From the NCBI RefSeq assembly GCF_014207985.1, contig NZ_JACHMI010000001.1, positions 9,345,001-9,409,000 of the forward strand: DNA of 64,000 nt. Reading direction: 5' to 3'. The notes under the pieces are model-generated. The model was not told where the DNA came from and searched no databases. It worked only from the letters and a program-made list of their open reading frames with translations. The translations under genes and the position numbers were made by a program. How positions within the stretch are numbered: the stretch's first letter is position 1; each line of letters opens with the position of its first letter. The DNA is from Nonomuraea rubra. Lineage in GTDB: Bacteria; Actinomycetota; Actinomycetes; Streptosporangiales; Streptosporangiaceae. Below, piece after piece: positions 34,152-42,721 of the stretch.

Positions 34152-35030
34152 TCAGCCCTTGACCGCGCCGAGCATGACGCCGGAGACGAAGAAGCGCTGG
34201 ACGAACGGGTAGACGACCAGGATCGGCAGGACGGTGAGCACGATCGTCACCGACTGGATGTTGGCCCCGATCTGCGTCACCTCGGCGGCCGCAGCGCCGT
34301 AGGAGTCCGCGCCGGTCGCGCCGGCGATGAGGTTGCGCAAGTAGACCGTCACGGGGAACAGGTCAGAACGGTCCATGTACAGGAACGCCCCGAACCAGGA
34401 GTTCCAGAACGAGACCGCATAGAAAAGGATCATCGTGGCGATGACCGCCTTCGACAGCGGCAGCACGATCCGCCACAGGATGCCGTAGGTGTTCAGGCCG
34501 TCGATGGCGGCGGCCTCCTCCAGGTCCTGCGGAAGGCTCTCGAAGAACGCCTTCATGACCAGGAGGTTGAACACGCTGATGGCGTTGGGCAGGACGATCG
34601 CCCAGATCGAGTTCTTCATCCCGAGACTGGTGATCAGCACGTAGTTCGGGATCAGGCCGCCGGAGAAGAACATGGTGAAGACCGCGACGCCGACGAGGAA
34701 CTTGCGGCCCTTGAGGTGCTTCTTGGACAGCACGTACGCGTAGGACGTCGTCATCACCATCGCGATGATCGTCGCGACGACCGTATAGATGACCGTGTTG
34801 CGGTAGTTCGTCCAGAAGATCGGATCGGATGCGACGATCTGGTACGTCGTCAGGTTGAACCCCTTGGGAATGAGGTTCACCTCGCCCGCGCTGATGGCCG
34901 TCTGGGAGCTGAACGAGCGGGCCAGGATGTTGACGAACGGGTAGAGCGTCACCACCACAACCAGCGTCAGGACGATGCCGTTGAACCACTGGAAGACGCG
35001 GTAGCCCCGGGTCATGTCATGCGTTGTCAC
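34152..35030 (-). CDS. ABC sugar transporter permease (LplC/YtcP type)
   Basis: Inner-membrane permease of 292 aa with six membrane helices and the cytoplasmic EAA loop EEAAAIDGLNTYGILWRIVLPLSK that docks an ATPase. The opening FQWFNGIVLTLVVVVTLYPF and the GEVNLIPKGFNLTTYQ loop are typical of LplC/YtcP. The GTG at 35030 overlaps the upstream permease stop (GTGA) and is preferred; the ATG at 35015 (MTRGYRV) is an alternative. No ATPase gene is in the operon, so it probably uses a shared MsiK-type ATPase encoded elsewhere. Confidence 0.9.
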   Translation of the reverse strand: MTTHDMTRGYRVFQWFNGIVLTLVVVVTLYPFVNILARSFSSQTAISAGEVNLIPKGFNLTTYQIVASDPIFWTNYRNTVIYTVVATIIAMVMTTSYAYVLSKKHLKGRKFLVGVAVFTMFFSGGLIPNYVLITSLGMKNSIWAIVLPNAISVFNLLVMKAFFESLPQDLEEAAAIDGLNTYGILWRIVLPLSKAVIATMILFYAVSFWNSWFGAFLYMDRSDLFPVTVYLRNLIAGATGADSYGAAAAEVTQIGANIQSVTIVLTVLPILVVYPFVQRFFVSGVMLGAVKG

Positions 35031-36013
35031 CACAGGCTCGTCCCAACTGTGCGGCGGGAGATCACATTGGCCGAGAGGATCAGCACCAGGCCGACCAGCG
35101 CCTCGAACAGGCCGATCGCGGCGGCGTAGCTGAAGTTGCTCGCCTCCAGGCCCATCCGGTACACGTACGTCGAGATCACGTCGGCGGTCGGGTACGTCAG
35201 CGGGTTGTACAGCAGGAAGACCTTCTCGAAGCCCACCGCCATGAACGTGCCGATGTTGAGGATCAGCAGCGTGACCGCCGTGGGCCGGATGCCCGGCAGC
35301 GTCACGTGCCAGATCTGCCGCCACCGGCCGGCGCCGTCCATCCTCGCGGCCTCGTAGAGCTGGTCGTCGATGGTGGTCAGCGCGGCGAGGTAGAGGATCG
35401 TGCCCCAGCCGACGGTCTGCCAGACCTCCGAGCCGACGTAGATCGTCCGGAACCAGTCCGGGTCCTGGATGAACGAGATCTTCTCGCTGCCGATGTAGCC
35501 CAGGAACGCGTTGATCGGCCCGTCGATCGAGGTGATCTGCATGACGAGACCGGCCACGATGACGATCGACAGGAAGTGCGGCAGGTACGTCACCGACTGC
35601 AGGAACCGCTGGAGCGCGCGCCGCCGTACCTCGTTGAGCAGCAGGGCCAGCACGATCGGCAGCGGGAAGCAGAAGAGCAGGGTCAGCCCGCCGAGGATCA
35701 GCGTGTTGGTGAACACGTTCCAGAACGTGGGGTCGTTCAGGAACAGCTTCACGTAGCGCAGGCCCACCCACTCTTCACCGAAGAGGTTGCCGCCGGGCTC
35801 GAACTTCCTGAAGGCGATGACGTTGCCGATCATCGGCGCGTACCGGAAGATCAGGAAGAACAGCAGCGGCAGGACGGCCAGCGAGTAGAGCTGCCAGTCG
35901 CGGCGCAGCGCGCGGCCCCAGGAGCTGCCGCCCTTGCGCCGATGGCTCTTCGGGGCGGGCTCTGGTTCGGGCTCGCGTGCCGTGCCGACAGTCAGCGTCT
36001 CGGATGTGCTCAT
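35027..36013 (-). CDS. ABC sugar transporter permease (LplB/YtcO type)
   Basis: Permease of 328 aa. A charged N-terminal tail (about 1-38, with EPEPEPAPKSHRRKGG) precedes six membrane helices (YSLAVLPLLFFLIFRYAPMI first). The EAA loop is YEAARMDGAGRWRQIWHVTLPGI. The GEEWVGLRYVKLFLNDPTFW segment is characteristic of LplB. The ATG at 36013 overlaps the GH3 stop as ATGA, and the gene overlaps the next permease, so GH3, both permeases and the binding protein form one transcript. Confidence 0.92.
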   Translation of the reverse strand: MSTSETLTVGTAREPEPEPAPKSHRRKGGSSWGRALRRDWQLYSLAVLPLLFFLIFRYAPMIGNVIAFRKFEPGGNLFGEEWVGLRYVKLFLNDPTFWNVFTNTLILGGLTLLFCFPLPIVLALLLNEVRRRALQRFLQSVTYLPHFLSIVIVAGLVMQITSIDGPINAFLGYIGSEKISFIQDPDWFRTIYVGSEVWQTVGWGTILYLAALTTIDDQLYEAARMDGAGRWRQIWHVTLPGIRPTAVTLLILNIGTFMAVGFEKVFLLYNPLTYPTADVISTYVYRMGLEASNFSYAAAIGLFEALVGLVLILSANVISRRTVGTSLW

Positions 36014-38367
36014 CCTCGGCCCTCCGGGGGGTTGCGGTCGATGTGCGCCGGCGCCAGGAGGTGCCGCCCGTGGCCGACCTCGCGCTCGGGGCCGGTCAGG
36101 CGCAGCGGCAGGGTCGCCACGGCGTCCGCGCACGAGCGGCCGAGGCGCAGCTCGACGTCGCCCGGCTCGACGACGCGGCGGCCGTTCGCCCCGGTGAACG
36201 ACGTGACGTCGGCCGGGACGGTGAAGGTGACCCGCGCGGACTCGCCCGGCTCCAGCGGGACGCGGGCGTAGCCGATCAGGCGGACCACCGGCCTGGTCGT
36301 CTGCGCGACCGGGTCGTGCAGGTAGAGCTGCACGACCTCCGCGCCGCCGCGCTCCCCCGTGTTGCGGACCGTGACCGCGGCGGTCACCTCGCCGTCCACC
36401 GCCCACTCGGCCGCGCCGGCGCTCGCGTCGCTCCACTCGTAGGTGGTGTAGCTCAGGCCGTGCCCGAACGGGTACGCGGGCGTCGGGTCCACCGACGACA
36501 CCTCGGAGCGGCGGCCCAGCGGCGGGGCCAGGTACGTCGCAGGCAAGCCGCCCGCGTCGCGCGGCACGCTGACGGGCAGGCGGCCGGTCGGGTTCACGGC
36601 GCCGGTCAGCACCTCGGCCAGGGCCTGGCCGCCGCGCTGGCCGGGGAAGAACCCGTACAGCACGGCCTTGGCCGCGGCCACCTCGTCGCCCAGCGCGTAC
36701 GGGCGGCCGGCCAGCAGCACCAGCACGACCGGGGTGCCGGTCGCGAGCACGGCCTGCACCAGGTCGGCCTGCACGCCGGGCAGGCGCAGGTCGGTGGCGT
36801 CGCAGCCCTCGCCGGAGGTGCCGCGCCCGAACAGCCCGGCCCGGTCGCCGACGGCCAGCACGACCACGTCGCTGCTCGCCGCCAGCTCGACCGCCTCGGC
36901 GAAGCCGCCGGTGTCGGCGCCGGTGATCGCGCAGCCCCGGGCGTGGGCGAGGCCGGGGACCAGCGCGGCGAGCGACTCGCGCAGCGTCGGCAGTTCGAGC
37001 CCGAGTCCCTGCTCGGGGTGCGGGCCCACGTGGTTGGGGAAGGCGTAGCAGCCCAGCATCGCCATCGGGTCGTCGGCGACGGGGCCGATGAGCGCCACCT
37101 TCGCGGCGGGGTTCAGCGGGAGGGCGGCGTCGTCGTTGCGCAGCAGGACGATCGCCTCGCGGGCCAGCCGCAGGGCCAGCTCCCGGCTCTCCTCGTCGTC
37201 GAGCCGCACGTCCTCGGCCGGGCCGGGCAGCGGCTGCCAGCCCTCGTCGAGCAGGCCCTGCTCGGCCTTCTGGACGAGCACGCGGCGCAGCGCGCGGTCG
37301 ATCAGCGCCTCGTCAACAGACCCGGCCTTGACCGCGTCGACCAGCGGCGCGCCGAACGTGTCCACCGTGGGCAGCTCGACGTCGATCCCGGCCTTCAGCG
37401 CCAGCCCGGCGGCCTGACCGCCGTCGGCGGCGACCTTGTGCAGGCGCTCCAGGAACCGGACCGAGAAGTAGTCGGCGACCACGGTGCCCTCGAAGCCCCA
37501 CTCGTCGCGCAGCAGCCCGGTCAGGATGCTCTCGTCGGCCGCCACCGGCATGCCGTCGATCTCGGCGTAGGAGTTCATGACGGAGCGGGCGCCGCCCAGG
37601 CGCAGCGCCATCTCGAACGGCGGCAGCAGCACGTCCGCCAGCTCCCGCGGGCCCATCGCGACCGGCGCCAGGTTGCGGCCGCCGCGCGAGTTGGAGTAGC
37701 CGGCGAAGTGCTTGAGCGTGGCGACGATGCCGGCGCCCTCCAGGCCGCGCACGTACGCGGCGCCGAGCGTGCCGACGAGGTACGGGTCCTCGCCGATCGT
37801 CTCCTCGGTACGGCCCCAGCGGTAGTCCCTGGTCACGTCCACCACCGGGGCCAGGCCCTGGTGGATGCCCGCGCGGCGCATGGACCTGCCGATCTGCGCC
37901 GCGACCTGCTCCACCAGCTCGGGGTCGAAGGAGGCGCCCCAGCTCAGCGGCGCCGGGTACACCGTCGCCCGCCAGGCCGCGAAGCCCGTCAGGCACTCCT
38001 CGTGCACCTGCGCCGGGATCCCGAACCGGCTGGCCCTGACGATCTCGGCCTGCGAGGCGGCCAGCGAGCGGGCCCCCGCGACCGGGTCGACCGGCGCCGT
38101 CCCGAACGGGCGCGTGAGCTGGCCCAGGCCCTGCCGGATGGCGTCGTCCCACTCGGGGCCCGCGCCCATGTCCGTCTGGTGCGGAGCGACGCCGCCCCCC
38201 GATGCGTCGGCACCGACCCACACCCCGACGAGCTGGGCGATCTTCTCCTCGAGGGTCATGAGCGGGATGAGCGCGTCGGCCCGCTCGGCGGGTGTCAGCC
38301 GGGCGTCGCGCCACGGCTCGCTCTCGCCGGACGCCGAGCGCGTGTCGATTGGTTCCTGGCCCCTCAT
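36010..38367 (-). CDS. GH3 family beta-glycosidase (beta-xylosidase/beta-glucosidase)
   Basis: Enzyme of 785 aa with three GH3 domains: the N-terminal barrel (about 25-350) with KHFAGYSNSRGGRN and the nucleophile D299 in TVVADYFSV, the alpha/beta sandwich (about 390-610) with VVVLAVGDRAGLFGRGTSGEG, and a fibronectin III-like C-terminal domain (about 680-775) with YPFGHGLSYTTYEWSD. The VHEECLTGFAAW segment is common in GH3 xylan beta-xylosidases and related beta-glucosidases. No signal peptide, so it acts on imported oligosaccharides. It is the first gene of the operon; AAGGGA precedes the ATG at 38367. Confidence 0.93.
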   Translation of the reverse strand: MRGQEPIDTRSASGESEPWRDARLTPAERADALIPLMTLEEKIAQLVGVWVGADASGGGVAPHQTDMGAGPEWDDAIRQGLGQLTRPFGTAPVDPVAGARSLAASQAEIVRASRFGIPAQVHEECLTGFAAWRATVYPAPLSWGASFDPELVEQVAAQIGRSMRRAGIHQGLAPVVDVTRDYRWGRTEETIGEDPYLVGTLGAAYVRGLEGAGIVATLKHFAGYSNSRGGRNLAPVAMGPRELADVLLPPFEMALRLGGARSVMNSYAEIDGMPVAADESILTGLLRDEWGFEGTVVADYFSVRFLERLHKVAADGGQAAGLALKAGIDVELPTVDTFGAPLVDAVKAGSVDEALIDRALRRVLVQKAEQGLLDEGWQPLPGPAEDVRLDDEESRELALRLAREAIVLLRNDDAALPLNPAAKVALIGPVADDPMAMLGCYAFPNHVGPHPEQGLGLELPTLRESLAALVPGLAHARGCAITGADTGGFAEAVELAASSDVVVLAVGDRAGLFGRGTSGEGCDATDLRLPGVQADLVQAVLATGTPVVLVLLAGRPYALGDEVAAAKAVLYGFFPGQRGGQALAEVLTGAVNPTGRLPVSVPRDAGGLPATYLAPPLGRRSEVSSVDPTPAYPFGHGLSYTTYEWSDASAGAAEWAVDGEVTAAVTVRNTGERGGAEVVQLYLHDPVAQTTRPVVRLIGYARVPLEPGESARVTFTVPADVTSFTGANGRRVVEPGDVELRLGRSCADAVATLPLRLTGPEREVGHGRHLLAPAHIDRNPPEGRG

Positions 38368-38432
38368 GCCATCCCTTCGGCCATGACGGCGCCGTCCGCG
38401 GCCAGAGCGGGGGGTGTTACGCGGGGTGACGC

Positions 38433-38443
38433 CGAAACTTTCA
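38433..38443. promoter_or_regulatory. Operator O1, GAAACTTTC palindrome
   Basis: CGAAACTTTCA, a palindrome with one outer mismatch. It lies about 18-28 nt after the predicted start of the GH3 transcript, the place for a repressor to block initiation. GAAA-N-TTTC palindromes occur in promoters of actinomycete xylan-use genes and resemble LacI-type sites; the protein that binds is not encoded in this locus. Confidence 0.6.
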
Positions 38444-38467
38444 AGCAGATCTCTTTAATATTGCGGC

Positions 38468-38496
38468 AACATAAGGGGACCATTGAATCGTGTCAA
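38468..38496 (-). promoter_or_regulatory. Promoter of the GH3-transporter-GH39 operon
   Basis: On the minus strand TTGACA (38496-38491), a perfect -35, is followed after exactly 17 nt by TATGTT (38473-38468). The transcript should start near 38461, giving a leader of about 95 nt to the GH3 ATG. The repressor-type palindrome O1 lies just after the start site. Confidence 0.7.
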
Positions 38497-38588
38497 GAGT
38501 GGGGCCAACCTGCTATGTTGCAGATCCCGCCCGCGAACGGTCCGCGCTCGTCACGGGCTCGTTCGGGTCTGGCGGGGCGACAAATTTC

Positions 38589-38601
38589 CCGAAACTTTCG
38601 G
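38589..38601. promoter_or_regulatory. Operator O2, perfect CCGAAACTTTCGG palindrome
   Basis: CCGAAA-C-TTTCGG is a perfect 13-bp palindrome, with TTTC and GAAA repeated again on its flanks (38585-38604). It lies about 95 bp upstream of the -35 box and about 155 bp from O1. Two sites at this spacing would allow DNA looping by a tetrameric LacI-type repressor, or O2 may serve an unseen plus-strand promoter. Confidence 0.6.
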
Positions 38602-38738
38602 AAACATGGGTGAGGCGCCGTCATGAGGGGCATCGCGTCGAGCGGCCGGCATCGGCCGGCTCCGGCGTCCCGCGTCGACATGCAGACTACAGGTCTGGGT
38701 TGTGCGTGCCTGTTGCGGGTGGTATGTCGCTTTCCTGG

Positions 38739-41700
38739 TTATGCGGAACGGCCCTCGTCGGGGAGGGCGTCCCGGCCGCGGCGGGCGGCCTCGGCCCAGT
38801 GCGGCGACCCGGCCTTGCGGGCCAGCGCCTCGGCCTGGCGGAAGTGCTCGGCGGCGCGGCTGTGCCGTCCCAGGGCGGTGGCCAGACGGCCGAGGTACTG
38901 GGCGACGGGGCCCAGGGTGAGCAGGCCACTTCCCGCACCGGCCAGCTCTCCCTCCGCGGGGAGCAGGCGGTCGTAGAGGCGTTCCATCGTCGGGCGGTCG
39001 GCCGTCGCGATCGCGGTCATGGCGTGGAGGCACGTCCTCGCCTCGAACAGCAGGTCGCGCGGGGAGTCGGGGATCGCGCCGGCCTCCGCGTGACGTCCTT
39101 GGGCGAGCAGGGCCAGAGGGCGGACCCAGCTTCCGTACGGCCCCCAATCAGCATCCACCGGCTGTTGCCCGTCGCCATCACCCAGCTCCAGGCACAGCAG
39201 GGCGAGTGGCAGCAGGCCGGCCTCCACACCGGGCATCCCGGTGCCGCCGAGCCGGGCCGCGGCCGCGCGGTACGCCGAGCGGGCCGCGTCCTTGCCGCCG
39301 TCGCCCGTGATGGTGCGGCGGAGGGCCGCGTACCAGGTGGTGAACACGCCGACCAGCGGGAGGTCGTACCGCTCCGCCAGCCGGTCGGCCGCTGCCGCGT
39401 GCCGGTCGGCGGCCTCCAGGTCGGCGAGCGCGGCCGCGGACTGGACCAGGATCAGCCGCCCCAGCACCTCGAACGTCACCAGCCCGTCGTGCCCGGCGGC
39501 CAGCCCGACGAGCTCCTCCCCGATCGCGGCCCGCTCGGGCGCGAGCCCGGCCCGCTGGAACGTCTGCATGTACCGGCCGTTGAGCGCGTAGGCGAGCAGG
39601 GTGCGGTCGCCCAGGCGGCGGGCGATGCCCTCGGCCTCCCGCGCCGCCTGATCACCGCGCGGGCCGGGGTCGGCGCGCCGTTCCATGGCGATGGTGATCA
39701 GGAGCCGGGCGCGCTCGGCGTCGTATCCGCCTGGAGGCAGGGCGGCCGGCGTGCGGCTGCTGTCGTGCCTGCCTGGAGGCAGGGCGGCCAGGGTGCGCTC
39801 GGCGGCGGCGACGAGGCGGGCGGACAGGGCGGGGTCGTCGTTGGCGGTCCAGATGGCGGGCACGTCGAACGAGCCGATCACCCCGGCCGTCACCACCGGG
39901 TCCCCGAGCGCCTCCGCCGCGTCCACCGCCTCGGCCCGGTACCGCCGCGACTCGTGCAGCTCCCCGATCACCGCCAACGCCCTGACCAGCCCCATGACGG
40001 CCTCCAGCCGCCTATCCGCCCCGCCACCACCGCCGACCGGTCCGTGACCGAGCGCGTCACAGCCCATCGCATCGCGGCCCATCAGGTCGTGACCGAGCGG
40101 GCCGGGATCGCCCGGGCCGGGGGTGGTCGTGATGGGGCCGGGCGAGGCATGGCCGTCGGACGAGGGTGGGCCGGGCGTGTGGTCGAGGGCCGTGAGGGTG
40201 GCGCGCCACAGCCGGGCCGCCTCGTGCGGGGCGGACCTGGCCTCCGCGCGCCGGGCCGCCGCCCGCGTGTAGTGGGCGGTGCGGGTGGCGCCGGCCCGGC
40301 CTTCCGCGCGCATGCAGTGGTAGGCGATGGTCTCCACGTCGCCGGGACGGATCCGTTCGACGAGCTCGGACGCCCTGGCGTGCCAGCGGACGCGGCGGGC
40401 CCGCGTGACGTCGTCGTAGAGCGTCTCGTGCACCAGCGCGTGCGCGAACCGCAGCCGGTCGGCGTCCTGCTCGACCAGGAACCCCGCCAGCAGGGCCGAC
40501 TCCACCGACTCCAGCACCTGTTCCTCGTCGCCGGCCAGCGAGATCAGCACGTCGAGCTCGACTTCCTGGCCGAGGACGGCGGCCTGCCGCAGGTGCGTAC
40601 GCGCCGTCTCCGTGAGGCCCGCCAGGCGGTGGCGGATGACGTCCCGGACCCCGGCGGGAACGGTGGCGTGCAGGGCGGCGTCGCCCTCGCTCTCCCACAG
40701 GCGGGTGAGCTCCCTGACGAAGAACGGGTTGCCCGCGCTGCGCGTGTGGATCGTACGGGCGTCGCCGTCGCTCGTCGTGCGGCCGGTGATGGCCTGGACC
40801 AGCTCGCGGACCTGGGGCTGGGTGAGGCCGCCCAGGTAGACGCGGGCCGGCTCGGCGCGAGCCGCCCTGCCCAGCGCCTCCGCCAGGCCGGCTGAGATCT
40901 CGGTGGAGCGGTAGGTGCCGAGGATGAGCACGGGTGCCGCGCCCAGGCCGGTGGCCAGCGTGGTGAGCAGGGCCAGGGTCTCCTCGTCCGCCCAGTGGAG
41001 GTCGTCGAAGACCAGGAGGAGCGGGGCGCGCTCGGCGACGGCGGCCAGGTAGGCGGCGATGGCGTGGTGGCGCTTGAAGCGGGTGGCGAGCGACCCGTCC
41101 CCGCCGGCCTCATCAGGCTCATCGACGCCCGCGTGCCCTACCGACGACGCGTGCCCTACCGACGACGCGTGCCCTACCGACGACGCGTGCCCTACCGACG
41201 ACGCGGGCCCGACCGACGACGCGGGCCCGACCGACGACGTGCGGTCGGCTGTAGGCGCCTGGCCGCCCGGCGACGCCTGCCCGGCCGTGGCGAGGCGCTC
41301 GCGGATCTGGGTCCAGGGCCAGGCCGAGGGGGCGCCTTGCAGTTCCGGGCTGGCGCCCCAGGCGGCGGTCCAGCCGTTGGCTTCCAGGCGGCGGGCCAGC
41401 GTCCCGGCCAGCGCCGTCTTGCCTGCGCCCGCCGCACCGGACACCAGCACCAGCCGCGCCCGCCCCGCCGTCGTGACGTCCGCCGCCACCCCTTCCAGCT
41501 CGGCCAGCTCGGCGGCCCGCCCCACGAACGGGTGCTCACCGAACACCGCCTCCCCTGCCCGACCGGTGGGAAGGGCGACCGGGCGGCCGGACGGCGGCCC
41601 CGCCACGTGACCGGACGGTGAGGCCGGCGGGCCGGTGTTCGTGGACGCCGACGAGTAGCCCGCCCAAGGCGAAGGTCCGCCGCCGAACGAGCGGCTGCCT

Positions 41701-42596
41701 TGAGGCGCGGAGCCGCCTCCAGGCGCGGGACCGCCTTCCGGCGCGGGACCGGCTTCGGGCGCGGGCGGGAAGCCGTCCCCGGGCGAGGGCACAGCGGACG
41801 GCGCGGTGGACGGCAGGTGCGGGGGTGGGGTGGGGATGAGGTGCGGGGCGTGGGTGAGGATGTCGGATTCGAGGCGCCGCAGCCCCTCCCCCGGATCCAC
41901 CCCCAGCTCCCGCCGCAACACCCCCCTGGCCCGCCGCAGCTGCCCCAGCGCATCCCCCTGCCGCCCCGCCCGGTACAACGCGAGCGCCAGCAACCGCCAC
42001 CCGTCCTCGCGCAGCGGATGCCCCGCGACGTGCGCCTCCAGATCGGGCACCGACTCGGCCGCGAGCCCGCGGGCCAGAGCCGCCTCGGCGCGGCGTTCGA
42101 CGGCGAGCAGGCGCAGCTCGTCCAGGCGGGCGGCCTCGCCCCGCGCCCAGTCCAGCTCGGCGAACTCGGCGTACGCGGGCCCCCGCCACAGCCCCAGGGC
42201 GGTGTCCAGCAGGGTGTGGGCCTGGCCGGCGGCGCCGTCGGCGAGCAGGCGGGAGGCGTCCGTGACCGCGGCTTCGAAGCGCCAGGCGTCCACCGCCCCG
42301 GGCTCGGCGCGCAGCGCGTAGCCGGGCGGGGAGGTGACGAGGATGCGGGAGGGGGTGCGGGGCGGGCGGCCGGGTTCGAGTGCCTTCCTGAGTGCTCCGA
42401 CGAAGGTCTGCACGGCGCCGAGCGCGCCTTCCTGGGGCGACTCCCACAGGTCGCCGATCAGCCAGGACACCGGGACGACCCGCCCCCTGGCGACCAGCAG
42501 CCTGGCGAGGACGGCGCGGTGGCGCGGGCCCTTGAGCCGCACCGGGCCGTGCTCGTTCTCGGCCGTCAGCGGGCCGAGCACCCCGAAAGTCACCAT
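38739..42596 (-). CDS. SARP family regulator with AAA ATPase domain
   Basis: Large regulator of 1285 aa. Residues 1-95 are an OmpR-like winged helix (FGVLGPLTAENEHGPVRLKG) and 100-245 a bacterial transcriptional activator domain (LLDTALGLWRGPAYAEFAEL, HPLREDGWRLLALALYRAGR). A Pro/Gly-rich linker covers about 250-350. The ATPase has Walker A K393 in SGAAGAGKTALAG and Walker B D531-D532 in LLLVFDDLHWADE. About 600 residues of helical repeats, probably TPR-like, follow. This is AfsR/SARP architecture used for activators of secondary metabolism or carbon use. An 18-bp tandem repeat inserts about 36 residues between Walker A and B. The ATG at 42596 is chosen at the start of the winged helix; the gene diverges from the hydrolase at 42722. 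Confidence 0.88.
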   Translation of the reverse strand: MVTFGVLGPLTAENEHGPVRLKGPRHRAVLARLLVARGRVVPVSWLIGDLWESPQEGALGAVQTFVGALRKALEPGRPPRTPSRILVTSPPGYALRAEPGAVDAWRFEAAVTDASRLLADGAAGQAHTLLDTALGLWRGPAYAEFAELDWARGEAARLDELRLLAVERRAEAALARGLAAESVPDLEAHVAGHPLREDGWRLLALALYRAGRQGDALGQLRRARGVLRRELGVDPGEGLRRLESDILTHAPHLIPTPPPHLPSTAPSAVPSPGDGFPPAPEAGPAPEGGPAPGGGSAPQGSRSFGGGPSPWAGYSSASTNTGPPASPSGHVAGPPSGRPVALPTGRAGEAVFGEHPFVGRAAELAELEGVAADVTTAGRARLVLVSGAAGAGKTALAGTLARRLEANGWTAAWGASPELQGAPSAWPWTQIRERLATAGQASPGGQAPTADRTSSVGPASSVGPASSVGHASSVGHASSVGHASSVGHAGVDEPDEAGGDGSLATRFKRHHAIAAYLAAVAERAPLLLVFDDLHWADEETLALLTTLATGLGAAPVLILGTYRSTEISAGLAEALGRAARAEPARVYLGGLTQPQVRELVQAITGRTTSDGDARTIHTRSAGNPFFVRELTRLWESEGDAALHATVPAGVRDVIRHRLAGLTETARTHLRQAAVLGQEVELDVLISLAGDEEQVLESVESALLAGFLVEQDADRLRFAHALVHETLYDDVTRARRVRWHARASELVERIRPGDVETIAYHCMRAEGRAGATRTAHYTRAAARRAEARSAPHEAARLWRATLTALDHTPGPPSSDGHASPGPITTTPGPGDPGPLGHDLMGRDAMGCDALGHGPVGGGGGADRRLEAVMGLVRALAVIGELHESRRYRAEAVDAAEALGDPVVTAGVIGSFDVPAIWTANDDPALSARLVAAAERTLAALPPGRHDSSRTPAALPPGGYDAERARLLITIAMERRADPGPRGDQAAREAEGIARRLGDRTLLAYALNGRYMQTFQRAGLAPERAAIGEELVGLAAGHDGLVTFEVLGRLILVQSAAALADLEAADRHAAAADRLAERYDLPLVGVFTTWYAALRRTITGDGGKDAARSAYRAAAARLGGTGMPGVEAGLLPLALLCLELGDGDGQQPVDADWGPYGSWVRPLALLAQGRHAEAGAIPDSPRDLLFEARTCLHAMTAIATADRPTMERLYDRLLPAEGELAGAGSGLLTLGPVAQYLGRLATALGRHSRAAEHFRQAEALARKAGSPHWAEAARRGRDALPDEGRSA
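41131..41238. repeat. Six tandem 18-bp repeats inside the SARP gene
   Basis: Six in-frame copies of an 18-bp unit start at 41131, 41149, 41167, 41185, 41203 and 41221. The first four are identical (GCGTGCCCTACCGACGAC) and the last two share changes. They encode a hexapeptide repeat, SSVGHA, with the two variant copies reading SSVGPA, near residues 453-489. Identical copies point to recent slippage; copy number may vary between strains without breaking the frame. Confidence 0.95.
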
Positions 42597-42721
42597 CGCA
42601 TCACCAAACCTATCCGCCCGTACGTGCTGCCTGGTCAGGCGGCTGAGCCGTCGCTGACCAGGCGCTGATCGCCCGGCGGCAGGGTGTGGGTGCCGGTAAC
42701 CGAGAAGGAGAACCGAGAACC

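Larger units (their letters stand above)
38368..38738. other. Regulatory intergenic region upstream of the xylan operon
   Basis: No gene is supported in this 371-bp gap. It holds a strong minus-strand promoter for the GH3 operon and two GAAACTTTC palindromes, annotated separately. A minus-strand frame at 38493-38681 lacks family features and overlaps the promoter and one operator, so it is not called. The stretch next to the SARP gene stop (38602-38738) shows nothing I can name. Confidence 0.6.

Noticed and set aside
38468..38519. Apparent mirror of the GH3 promoter, with TATGTT also on the plus strand at 38514
   Set aside because: The plus-strand hexamer at the right distance is TGTCAA, not a -35 box, and no plus-strand gene follows; the ATG at 38606 opens a six-codon frame only.
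38493..38681. 62-codon minus-strand frame between the SARP and GH3 genes
   Set aside because: It overlaps the promoter and operator O2, has no ribosome-binding site and no recognisable features.
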